Shown: in pieces, positions 20,472 through 30,370 of the stretch
Position numbering within the stretch: position 1 is the first letter of the stretch
Layout of the letters: every line of letters begins with the position of its first letter
NCBI RefSeq assembly: GCF_033807715.1
Contig: NC_084601.1
Coordinates: 13,305,690-13,369,689 of the forward strand
Direction: 5' to 3'
Source of the DNA: Cololabis saira
Taxonomy: Eukaryota; Chordata; Actinopteri; Beloniformes; Belonidae
DNA: 64,000 nt
Translations under genes and position numbers: made by a program
The notes under the pieces: generated by a model
Seen by the model: the letters and a program-made list of their open reading frames with translations, nothing else
Told to the model about the DNA's origin: nothing
The model's database searches: none

Positions 20472-22785
20472 CTGTTCAGAGTTGACAGACATCACTATTA
20501 AGTCAGGATCAAGTTAAACTTACACAACCCCAACCAATATGACTGTTTCAGAAACACAAACAGATGTGCAGCTAAGCCAAGAAGTATTTGAACAGTTTTG
20601 GTGATTTTGCCTTTATACACCAGTGGATTTTGAATATAACAGTCATTAAAGAAAACAAACAAAAAGTACTCAAAATAATTGGGACAACTGACTGAAAATA
20701 AATTAACCTGCCGGGTGTGATCCAATCCTTTATTCAAGACACATGAAGCAGATAAAAGGCCTGGAGTTGATAAGGATTGCATTTGGGGGCTCAAGCAAGT
20801 GGTCAATGTTAGGCTGAAAAATCAAATGTATAAGAGAAATGATAAAAAACTTAACTGGCCCAATCAAGTTAGGTATATTCTTAAAAAAATGAAAGCTAAA
20901 AATCAACTAAAGTGAAAGATGCAGGTCAGCGGCCCTCAAGGAGCAGGATTGAGCAACACTGCAACAGAGCATGCTTATCAGCTACCGGTGAGAAACCAGA
21001 AAGGCTCAACGCATACAGAAACTAACGGCAGATGCAGTGAAGGCCTGGCCGAGCCTCTTCATGGAGGAAACTCAAAGTGTGGCGATGTGTACGGTCTCCA
21101 GAGTTCAGGCAGTAAAGTAGTTTGCCTAAAAAAGCCTGTGGTTTCAAAATAACAAATCACATATATTGCAAAACCTCTTTAGGTAAAGCTGAAATGCTAC
21201 TTTGGTAGTGTAAAAAGGCAAAATCATTAAAACATTTATACTTAAATATACTTTTATGCCAAACTGCAGATGAGTTTTAAGTATGTTTTGACAAAAAATA
21301 AATAAAAATCAAAGCTATGCAAATTATGACAGTAGATGCTTCAGTACAGTAGACATTTTCAAATTAACATTTTAAATATACGCATTTAGAGGTGTACATA
21401 TCAATGATGATACTGCGATCAAAAGACAAAAGTCATTTACCTTTTCTAGCAAGAGATTTGGTGTTTCTAAAATATTCTCATTGACCTCCAGCAGACGGCC
21501 CCGGATGCAGCTAAAACAATTATTTGTGTGAGTGATCATGGCATACAATAATGTGGAAAGTAAATGCATATTGATTAAAAAAAGGAAAAACAAAAGTCTC
21601 ACCTGTACACTGTATATTCAGTTTCATCTGAGCATGTTATTCTACACAAGGGTGCAAAATCAGTAAGGAACTGGCCCCCCTGTCATTGGGAGAGAAGAAA
21701 TAGAATCCTAAATCTTGAAAATTGATTACACAAATAAAACCTGAAAAATAAACCTTTACACACAGACAAACATCCAGAGAGTCGTCATATTACCCGCTTG
21801 GACTTCCCAGACACTTTATTATTCAAGCGACTGCAGTGGTCACTGATCTGGTAATTTATGCTTTTGATTCTGCGCCCGTTCTGAAGAACTGGGTGGGTCT
21901 CAGCTAAAGTGAGAACGCATATTCTGGAAAGAGAAAATAAGACTTTTGCAGGTCTACATAGCACACCGATATCGATAAACAAAGTTACGTGACTAAAGCA
22001 AGTGTGGAATTAAAATAACTTTAATAATCAGGAAAAATGATCAAATAAATGCACTGAAAAAGGAATGATATCAATACCCCTATTTACAGAAACACTCAGT
22101 AGACTACTCTTTATTGAAAATTAAAATAAGAAAGTTTGTTTCAGATCATAATATCACAAGCATTTGGAGAGCAAGTAAAGCTAGCCTTGCAAACTCCAAG
22201 AAAAACTTAAAACACTTATTTGATTCAATCATGTTCAGTATTTTAATCATTGAGAAATGAGTATCCAATGTTTGACATATAAATATGTGGACAGTGTAAG
22301 TGAGTTTGGGTGGAATTAACCATGAGAAAAGCAATTTACATAATATTTGTGCACAGGAAAAATACGGAAAAACTCTGCAATACTAATGAAATGACACACA
22401 CTAAGTCACTAACACTCAGACTGCATCTTATGTGAGGGAGTATTTATTAAATGCATGCTTAACTTCCTTTAGTAATATGAATATGTTGTAATTATCACCA
22501 GTTACCTGTTTGAATGTTGCAGTATGCAGTGATCCTCACACGGTTTCCCCTTCATATCTAAACAAAACGATGACAACAGGATGTAATTAACTTACGACAA
22601 CTAGAAAAAATAAACAAGTTATAAATATTTACTGTTGTCCCCCCCCATAGTAGCATCTTTAGCTTAGCTTATGCACTGAACACAGATGTCACTGTTCTCT
22701 TACCGGCTCTGTACCACCGCGTGTAGTAGCGGTCGATAACTGATGGGGCCTTTGTGTCCGTGTCTTCCTGCTTCGTGGTGTCCAT
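20340..22785 (-). CDS. abitram: Abitram / FAM206A / Simiate, complete 6-exon CDS
   Basis: The protein (actin-binding transcription modulator, Simiate) is known as a small nuclear-speckle and cytoplasmic protein that binds actin and affects transcription and neurite branching. Exons on the - strand are 22785-22704, 22557-22506, 21923-21794, 21679-21603, 21510-21441 and 20471-20340. They total 543 nt, or 180 aa plus stop; human has 181. Signatures are [51 protein letters not shown] and [20 protein letters not shown], all matching the human protein as I remember it. Phases close exactly and introns are GT..AG. It is convergent with ctnnal1, its neighbour in human too. Confidence 0.97.
21441..21510 (-). 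CDS. abitram: abitram exon 5
   Basis: 70 bp, phase 2 to 0. It encodes [17 protein letters not shown] and NLLLEK; donor AAG|GTAAAT on the minus strand. Confidence 0.95.
21603..21679 (-). CDS. abitram: abitram exon 4
   Basis: 77 bp, phase 0 to 2. It encodes [20 protein letters not shown] and EYTVYS. The acceptor ACAG is followed by five G; the frame requires the exon to begin at 21679. Confidence 0.94.
21794..21923 (-). CDS. abitram: abitram exon 3
   Basis: 130 bp, phase 2 to 0, acceptor TTTCCAG, donor CGG|GTAATA. It encodes [20 protein letters not shown] and on to KVSGKSKR. Confidence 0.96.
22506..22557 (-). CDS. abitram: abitram exon 2
   Basis: 52 bp, phase 1 to 2, acceptor GTTTAG, donor CAG|GTAACT. 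It encodes [16 protein letters not shown]. Confidence 0.95.
22704..22785 (-). CDS. abitram: abitram exon 1 (start)
   Basis: ATG at 22785-22783 opens [19 protein letters not shown] and continues YYTRWYRA to donor GCCG|GTAAGA. This is the first in-frame ATG seen on this strand before the conserved core, and the length agrees with the family. Confidence 0.94.
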
Positions 22786-23627
22786 GTAGAGCGTTTAAGC
22801 TGCATTAAAACCCCCAGAAAACAGATGTAAACACTTTAATACAACACACGCCACTTTGTTTTACGGACAGCAAATCGCGTGGAACTGAACGGTCCGTCGT
22901 TTGAATATTTCCGATGGAATACTCCGATGTAAGTAGTTCCGCCAGACCCCGTGTGATTTTACATTTTAATTAATCTTGGAGATAAAAGCAGCTTTCGCTT
23001 TATGCTTTTGGATTTTGTGGTCAGTTCAAGTTCTTGCAGTTTTGTTTTATTTAAAATCATTTTGGATCACATTGACACAAGTTAATAATGATTTCTTCTT
23101 CTTGACAATGTTTGTCCTTACTTACAGTGGCCTTTCATACCCCTGTTTTCATCAACTCACTGTAAGTCGGTCACTTATCTATTATACCTATTTATTTTCT
23201 CAAGAGCGCATAACTCCTTATTTAAACAGAATGCAACATTTTGCATGCAAGCTATGGCTCAACAATTTCATACATAAATAATTATAATAATTAAAGCTGC
23301 AAGCAGCGATGAACGGGCCCTTGCACGTGCAATTTTCATCAATAAAGATCAATGACTCAAAACCGAGTCAGATGACACCACCCACGACTCTCTATGTCAA
23401 ACCATTCAAAAGTTATGGTAGAAAATAGGAACTATCACATATCGACCAATCAGAAAAAGGGGCGGAGCTAATTCATGCCAATGAAGGTCAAGTACTCAAA
23501 ACCGAGTCCGATGACACCGCCCACATGTCTTTATCACAACTCAAAAGTTATGGCAGAGAATAGGAACTATCAAATATGGACCAATCAGATGAAGGGGGGG
23601 CGCGCTTTTTGGCGTAGACGCCAAAAC

Positions 23628-24020
23628 TGTTAGGAATCGGGCGGGCAAGGTTTTCTTCCCCAACCCGGTTGGTGCTGATTGGCACTCTGAGCGCACACCT
23701 GCAGCTCGTCAGCCTCATCAGGAGGAGAGCTTAAAGAGCGGGGGCTGCGAGTTGTTGGGTGTGGGTTTGTCTTGTAACATTGGTTAACTTTGGAAGGCGA
23801 TTAGTTAGTGGTTTACTTATGTTCTGAGCCTGTTTATTTTCCAATTCCTGTGAGGAGGGTTTTTGTGTTCTTTTTTGAAGTGAGGTTTTTTGTCGTTCCA
23901 CTTTCTGTGGATTACCTGTGGGGGTTCTTTGGTTCAGAATTAAACCACGCCGTGATTTTTGGCTAAAATTACTCCTGTTTTGTGTCGTGCAATTGGGTTC
24001 GAAGAAAACTATCCCTAACA
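23628..24020 (+). repeat. 5' LTR
   Basis: 393 bp, TGTTAGG...CCCTAACA. I see a single base difference from the 3' LTR (CCCCAACCC here, CCCCAGCCC there), implying recent insertion. Confidence 0.95.
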
Positions 24021-24095
24021 TTACAAACCCACCAAGCTGAACCCAGCCGACACTGAGCGTGCTCATTGCTAGCTGCCCTGGAGAGGCAGATCCGG

Positions 24096-25532
24096 ATGGC
24101 CAACAGCCACACTCCCCAGTTGGAGGCAGCCATGCTGTTCCAGGTCCAGCCTTGGCAGGCTTCAATGGCGGGGCTGATCCAGCGGCGAGAAGCCGTCGCA
24201 GCTCAGCACGCGGAGGTGATGGAGAAGCTGCAAGGGTTGGTGGCGGCTCTCACAAACCGGCCGCTGAGCCAGCCTGCGTGGTGCATGGGCCCTGCAGTCC
24301 ACGACCCGGTATCCCGGGAACCCTGCCTTGCCAGCCCTCAGCGGTACGGGGGTGACTTCGAGACCTGCGCTACCTTCATCGAACAGTGCGAGTTGGTGTT
24401 TACCCACCAACCCAGCCGGTTCACCTCAGACGCTGCTCGAGTAGCTTATGTCTTTAGTCTGCTCATCGGCCGGGCAGCCCAGTGGGCCGCCGCTTCCTGG
24501 TCCATGGGGGCCAGTTTTCGTCACTCTTACAGTGAGTTTGTGGCCGAGCTCCGTAAGGTCTTTCACCACCCAGCCAGGGGTCAGGATTCCGGCAACGCAG
24601 TCGGTCCTGCGGGGCCAGATCCGTGGTCCCAGGGATCCTGCCGGTGGCCGACCCAACCTCACCTTGTTCCTGTCCCGGTGGTGGTCCCGGATCCACCTCG
24701 ACCAGTTCCTGTTTTGACTGTGGTCCCAGACTCACCGGTTCCTGTTCTGGCGGTGGTCCCGGAATCATCGGCCCCTGTTCCTGTTCTGGCGGTGGTCCCG
24801 GAATCATCGGCCCCTGTTCCAGCTCCGGCGGTGGTCCTGGACTCATTGGCCCCTGTTCCGGCAGTGGTCCCGGACTCATCTGCCCCAATCTCCGTTCCTG
24901 AGGCGGTCCTGCCAGTCTCCGTTCCTGAGGCGGTCCTGCCAGTCTCCGTTCCTGAGGCGGTCCTGCCAGTCTCCGTTCCTGTGGCGGTCCCGCCAGTCTC
25001 CGTTCCTGTGGCGGTCCCGCCAGTCTCTGTTCCTCTTCCTGAGGCGATCCTGGACGCACCTCAGATTCCATCTGTCCAGTCCCGAGAACGGCCCTCTGGC
25101 CAGTGTGCCAGGTCCCGAGTCCGGTTCCGGGTTCGGCCCCCTGAACTGTCTCTCTGGTCGGCCCGGTCTCCCGGACGGCCCCCTGAACTGTCTCGCCGTT
25201 CTGGACGGCTCCTGAACTGTCTCACCGGTCTGACCGACCTGGTGCCCAAGACCCCGGAGCCCCGACTTTGTGTTGCCTGGGCCCTCCTCCGGGCCCCCTC
25301 CGCCCACCCTGTTTTGGGATCTGGATGTTGTGGTTGTGAACATCTGGGATCTGTTCCTAGAGGGGGGGGTAGTGTTAGGAATCGGGCGGGCAAGGTTTTC
25401 TTCCCCAGCCCGGTTGGTGCTGATTGGCACTCTGAGCGCACACCTGCAGCTCGTCAGCCTCATCAGGAGGAGAGCTTAAAGAGCGGGGGCTGCGAGTTGT
25501 TGGGTGTGGGTTTGTCTTGTAACATTGGTTAA
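24096..25532 (+). CDS. Gag-like protein with proline-rich repeat tail
   Basis: The first in-frame ATG is at 24096; the open frame begins slightly earlier at 24066 without an ATG. After a helical N-terminus with QLEAAMLFQ comes a retrotransposon gag core: RYGGDFETCATFIEQCELVF, then RVAYVFSLLIGRAAQWAAAS. From about 24660 the protein becomes Pro/Val-rich with two tandem repeats, PVLAVVPESSAPV-type units and then a 9-residue unit VSVPEAVLP present about five times (24893-25030). The frame runs through the purine tract into the 3' LTR and stops at 25532. No CCHC knuckle or pol domain is present. It probably arose by deletion of the pol region from a Gypsy-type parent. Confidence 0.8.
   Translation: MANSHTPQLEAAMLFQVQPWQASMAGLIQRREAVAAQHAEVMEKLQGLVAALTNRPLSQPAWCMGPAVHDPVSREPCLASPQRYGGDFETCATFIEQCELVFTHQPSRFTSDAARVAYVFSLLIGRAAQWAAASWSMGASFRHSYSEFVAELRKVFHHPARGQDSGNAVGPAGPDPWSQGSCRWPTQPHLVPVPVVVPDPPRPVPVLTVVPDSPVPVLAVVPESSAPVPVLAVVPESSAPVPAPAVVLDSLAPVPAVVPDSSAPISVPEAVLPVSVPEAVLPVSVPEAVLPVSVPVAVPPVSVPVAVPPVSVPLPEAILDAPQIPSVQSRERPSGQCARSRVRFRVRPPELSLWSARSPGRPPELSRRSGRLLNCLTGLTDLVPKTPEPRLCVAWALLRAPSAHPVLGSGCCGCEHLGSVPRGGGSVRNRAGKVFFPSPVGADWHSERTPAARQPHQEESLKSGGCELLGVGLSCNIG
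24893..25030 (+). repeat. 27-bp tandem repeat inside gag tail
   Basis: About five units of CTCCGTTCCTGAGGCGGTCC plus seven more bases encode VSVPEAVLP or VSVPVAVPP. The last two units differ from the first three. Confidence 0.9.
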
Positions 25533-25765
25533 CTTTGGAAGGCGATTAGTTAGTGGTTTACTTATGTTCTGAGCCTGTTTATTTTCCAATTCCTGTGAGG
25601 AGGGTTTTTGTGTTCTTTTTTGAAGTGAGGTTTTTTGTCGTTCCACTTTCTGTGGATTACCTGTGGGGGTTCTTTGGTTCAGAATTAAACCACGCCGTGA
25701 TTTTTGGCTAAAATTACTCCTGTTTTGTGTCGTGCAATTGGGTTCGAAGAAAACTATCCCTAACA
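25373..25765 (+). repeat. 3' LTR
   Basis: 393 bp, nearly identical to the 5' LTR, followed directly by the AAAAC target duplication. Confidence 0.95.
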
Positions 25766-26282
25766 AAAACGTAGACAATAGACCTACCGTCGCCACGGTA
25801 ACGCTTTTGACTGAGAAAAGTAATGCCTATCGTCGCAGGATGGAGATGCACATTTTGATGTATAACACACCTGGGTGCACGTTACGGTTCGGGCCGCATT
25901 AACGGTCGAAGAAATGGCATAAATTGCGCCAAAATTACACCATTAATTGAAAATGGCCGACTTCCTGTTCGGTTTCGGCCATGGCGCCAAGAGACTTTTC
26001 TTTAAGTTGCGACATGATACAGGTGTGAAGCGATTTTCGTGCATGTACGTCAAACTGTATTGTGGGGCTTGAGGCACATTGAGCCATTAGGCCACACCCA
26101 TTAATGTAAACCATTAAATATCACATGTTTTGCCAGGCCTGGCTTGTGTGCAAAGTTTGGTGACTTTTGGGGCACGTTTAGGGCAAAAAGGCCCTCATTT
26201 CGTCGGAAAAATAAAAAATAAAAAAATTCCAACAGATACAATAGGGCCTTCGCACTGTCAGTGCTCGGGCCCTAATAATAAT

Positions 26283-26680
26283 GCATTTTATTTGTTAGGG
26301 GCCTTTCATAGCACTCAAGGTCACCGTACAACAATCAAAATATAAAAAACACAACTTAAACAACAGAGAACAGCAGAGTTTGTGGCAGAACATAAAAGAC
26401 AGTTATTGTATGTCAAATGTCTGTCTAAATAGGTAGGTTTTGAGATCAGTCTTACTGTAAAAAACTGAAACAGATTCAATATTCCTGATGTCAGGGGGAC
26501 AGTTCCAGAGATGAGGGCAGAGCGGCTGAAGGCTCTCGTCCCCACGGTGGACGACCATGCTGTAGGGACAGAGGCTGATGGAGGAGGCTGATCTGAGAGA
26601 CCGGGTGGGGATATTGATGCATACGAGGCCAGAGAGGTTATGGATGACCTTAAACGTCAACAGGAGGATTTTTTAGTTGA
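26283..26680 (-). mobile_element. L2-like LINE 3' fragment
   Basis: The minus-strand reading contains LLTFKVIHNLSG-type and CPPDIRNIESVSVFYSKTDL pieces with frame breaks, followed by a tail matching GGGGCCTTTCATAGCACTCA on the + strand. This is the end of a non-LTR reverse transcriptase ORF plus 3' tail of the L2 group, 5' truncated and decayed. A related fragment is at 43630-45000. Confidence 0.7.
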
Positions 26681-28911
26681 TACGGTATTTAATGGTAGTA
26701 ATTCAATTATGATTAATCATTCATATGTACATTCTGAAATTTTAAATTGCAAATATATGCTGTCCAAATGCTTCTTCTTTTACATTTTTATATTTCTTCC
26801 TCCTAACTTCTTTTCTTTTATTTTCAACGTGTTCCCTCCTTATTCTGATACTCTTCCGGTCTTAGCAAATGAAGCCAGAGATGTTGTGTACTGCACAAAG
26901 TTTTTTTGATGACTAAAGGTAGAAATTCCCCCTCGTTTTCTCCTCCAGAAAGGGAATTTTCCTAAACCCACACTTTGTAACTTGACTACCATTCTGTGCA
27001 AAAGACTATCCCCATAAAGTTGATGAGTTACAGTAAGTTATTTATTTATGTAGGTGTAAGGACATGGAAGGTAATATAAACTGTATTCAGATTTAGATTG
27101 AAATTTGTATTTTATTTAATTAAACTTAATATCCTTAAACATCAGACTCATTTTTCACATTGTCCAGTAGATGTCAGACTATTGCTAACAACCAAGCTAC
27201 ATTTTTTTTTTTTTTTTATGCAATTGTACCCTACACATGCAAGCTCCTCCTAAAAGGTAATTCAATGACCACTCTTGGCTTGGGGGCTACATTACTCTGC
27301 AACCACAGCTGACCATTTTCATATTTAATTAGAGAATTTTATTTTATGCACGCATGTTTAGCAGAAGATGTGTTTTATACCTCATCTCAGAGAGTTAGTC
27401 TTGGAACATCTGTTCACTTTCCGCACTTTAAACAATTTGTCTGTTCACTTGGCTCAAATTATTCCCACACATGGTAAATTGATGTTTGTGTTGAGTCGGC
27501 ATCTCAGCGCATTATGCAATGCAGAGGTCTGGGAGAAGATGAATGCAGAAATAAAAAGAGCGGTTCTTTTTTACTGAGTCTGACAAAAAGTCCCTCCCAT
27601 GTGTTGACGAATCAAATACCAAACGTCTGGTGCAATATGCCACTTTCATGCTTTTCAGGGGACTGGTACTGGCGAAATGCAGATCAAGGTACGATGAGTT
27701 AATCTCGGTTGGATAAGTTAGAGGAAGAAAGCACAAGAGCTGCTTGACTGACATTTTCTTGCACAATGAGTTTTCCATATACCTACTCACCACTACCAAG
27801 ATCTGGAAAATCTTGCGGTCAAGACCCTTACGAACGGGTTTTTCCATTACTCCCCCATCCGTGGCAGGCTCCAGCCTGAAATTAATTTACAGATGAAGCA
27901 CGTAATGATCGTGGAAACACTGGACACAAAGTGGAATTTGCAGAGATCTTAAATACAGTCATGTCCAGTAAACACAGATAAGCTTAAGATGATGTCACTG
28001 CTTTACTCGGGATCCAATTCTCCACTATTTTTACAGCAGCCTCTATCTACAGTGAGATTTAAAGTGCTGTTAGATTTTATTTTCTTTTGGAAAAGTTCTG
28101 TAAAAACTCAGTTTGTCCCTTCAGACTGTAGCGAGGGAGATGGGTCCAGATCTCCAGCAGGTGTTGTCACTGGATGTTGCTGTGTGTGTTTTTGTTTGTG
28201 CATGAGTTTATCAGTCTCCTCCTTATCTGCCGTCTGTTTGCATTCCTAAGCTTTGAGTACTTGTTGTTAAAACATAACATCGATCCTTTTTCCACTTTTC
28301 AAGACTGGAGGTTCACTTGCTGGCTATCATGCATGGCCGTTGAGTGCTCCCAGCTGTGCAGGCTTCGGTGTGTGTGCCTGTGTCTGAGAAGCACGCGTAG
28401 CTCCACGTCAGCTACTGATGAGGCAAGCTGCAAATCTTCACTGGCTAGCTGTTTGTCTGTTTGGCTCCCAACCCTCCGTCCCTTTGCATGGAAGTCATCC
28501 AGATTCTTTCTGTGGATGTTTCTCCGTGCCAGAGGACAGCCTGATATGGCAAAAGCGGAGCCCTGGCCAAGATGGGAGTGATGTTTGTGTGGTTTGTAGA
28601 AACTTGCTGCTTCTTATTACCGCTATAAAACCGTCCTCACCCAGCCAGCATTTTGATGATGTGTTTTGTTTTGTTTTACAGCGATCTATGTGACCAAGTG
28701 AATTACTTTGAGTATGGGGATGTAGACATTGAGTGAAACCTTCAGTAGTTATTTCTAAGGAAATCCAGACTCCAATCCAGACTCCCAGGTAGCACTTTAT
28801 AATTGACATACAGCACTTGCTGCATTGAGGAACTCTGCACACACACAGATTGAGATGTAGAGTCCAGGTGACCATTATTAGAATCCTTGAACTGCATAAC
28901 TGACATGAATG

Positions 28912-28965
28912 TTATTGAATAGTTTTTATTGACCCCAAAGGGGAATTATTGTCCCAGTATGTCAC
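28912..28965 (-). repeat. LINE 3'-tail fragment
   Basis: It reads TTTTTATTGACCCCAAAGGGG followed by AATTATTGTCCC, the same kind of tail as at 6170. It is short and isolated. Confidence 0.5.
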
Positions 28966-30332
28966 TGAACAAAGAAACCAAACTTTTGCGAGGCAGTAAC
29001 GACCTCCTGTAATGGTCCTCTTTCTCTTTATTTATGACTTTGAAACACACCAGGAGAGAGGCCTTGAAATGCCATTAAATTAACGCTAACCAAAATGAAT
29101 AAAAAAGGAGGTATTTCAGAACATCGAGCCTGTTCTTCATTCTGTAGCTGACTGGCTGCTCCTCTCCTCATTCCCACGTCCATATCGCAGCTCCTTTATT
29201 AACCCTTTATGATTAACCCTTTACTTACCAATTTGTTGTCAGGCTTCAGCTCTCACATCACAGAAAAATTTAATAATAAAGAAAAACAAGGAACTTCTGT
29301 CTGCTTCCGCTGAGGAAGAAACGTATCTGCAGGCTTGTGACGCTGATGCCGTCATCTCCTATAAAACTGTTAAAATGGTCCACAAAAGAAGCCTTTACAG
29401 AGTAAAATCACAAATGATTAATAAAATGAAATCACTTTGCAACAACAACAACAAAATAAAATGAAAAAGGGATCATCGTAGCTCAACTATCAGTGGGAGA
29501 GCTAGTTTTATAAGGGCCAAGCGTTGTTGGCGAGTACTGCAGAGAGAGCTGCAAACCTGTGAGACGAGCACCGCTGGGATGGGTCAGCCAGTCGATGCCT
29601 CGGACTCTTGCAGCCAGTTTCACAGGTTATCGGAGGAAGAGGAAGGAATCATCTTTATGAGTCTCTCTGAATGTGTTGAATGTTTCCACTGTGTTGCACA
29701 GTTACATAAACATGTTTTTTTGTGTCTGTGTTGTAGAAGATGTGCTGTGTTTTCCATTATATTCACATTCTTCTGTGCAACGTCAGCTCCACGGGCTCCA
29801 GAGTAGTCACCAGCTCAGAAGCAGTTTCTTTGAGTCACTGTTTTTTGATGCAGCTGGCCCAACAGAAAACATGCAACATCCTGCTGCACAACCCAAAAGG
29901 TTATACGCTTCCTTAAAAAGTACTGCTCTGTTCACTCCAGTAAACAGCCTCAATAGTTCATTTCCAGTCAGTCTAGATATTTGTAGTCCCTCGTCACCTC
30001 CATCTCTTTGCCCCGGAATGGAAATAGTGTTTACCTCGTTCCTGGTCCTCCTAAAATCCTAATCTCCTTTGCTTTAATCACTCTCCGGACGAGGAAGTAG
30101 TGTAATCCCTTGGCCTAGTGAGTTCCCCTCTCGCGGGTTCAGTACAGTATGCAGTTAATTGTACACCGAAGCCGCGGCTCAGCTCAGCCTGAACATCTAT
30201 AGGCGTTGCATGCAGTGTTTTTTCACACTCCACACCAACAGTCACACGCTGTTTTATTTCCTTTCAGAGCTCTTTGTCCTGGGGACATCTCAACATATTT
30301 ACATACAGTGCAACATTTTGCTGCCACAAACC

Positions 30333-30370
30333 ATCAATCAGTCAGTCAATCAGTCAGTCGGTCAGTCAGT
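30333..30370 (+). repeat. (TCAG)n-like tandem repeat
   Basis: Imperfect repeats of TCAG/TCAA give ATCAGTCAGTCAATCAGTCA and continue to about 30370. Confidence 0.8.

Larger units (their letters stand above)
23628..25765 (+). mobile_element. Gag-only LTR retrotransposon (young, non-autonomous)
   Basis: A 2138-bp element has two 393-bp LTRs (23628-24020 and 25373-25765) that start TGTTAGGAATCGGGC and end TATCCCTAACA. A perfect 5-bp target duplication AAAAC lies at 23623-23627 and 25766-25770. A purine tract, AGAGGGGGGGGTAG, precedes the 3' LTR. Inside is one gag-like ORF with a proline-rich tail. No zinc knuckle, protease, reverse transcriptase or integrase is seen, so it must be mobilised in trans. 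TG..CA ends and the gag core suggest Ty3/Gypsy. Confidence 0.95.
23286..26274 (+). repeat. Interspersed repeat family R, copy 1 (split by LTR element)
   Basis: It begins TTAAAGCTGCAAGCAGCG and ends GTGCTCGGGCCCTAATAAT. It shares long stretches with 50641-51340, including GATGTATAACACACCTGGG, CACGTTACGGTTCGGGCC and GTTGCGACATGATACAGGTG. Bases 23628-25770 are a later LTR insertion. It is non-coding and common in fish as far as I recall; I cannot name the family. Confidence 0.8.

Noticed and set aside
23731..24165. 144-codon minus-strand frame, with a near copy at 25476-25796
   Set aside because: Both are antisense readings of the two LTRs; the repetition only reflects LTR identity.
24463..25463. 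Two long minus-strand open frames rich in Pro/Gly/Arg
   Set aside because: Antisense shadows of the GC-rich tandem repeats in the gag tail.
28174..28581. 135-codon + strand frame rich in Cys and Leu
   Set aside because: Low-complexity composition, no homology recognised, no exon-like boundaries.
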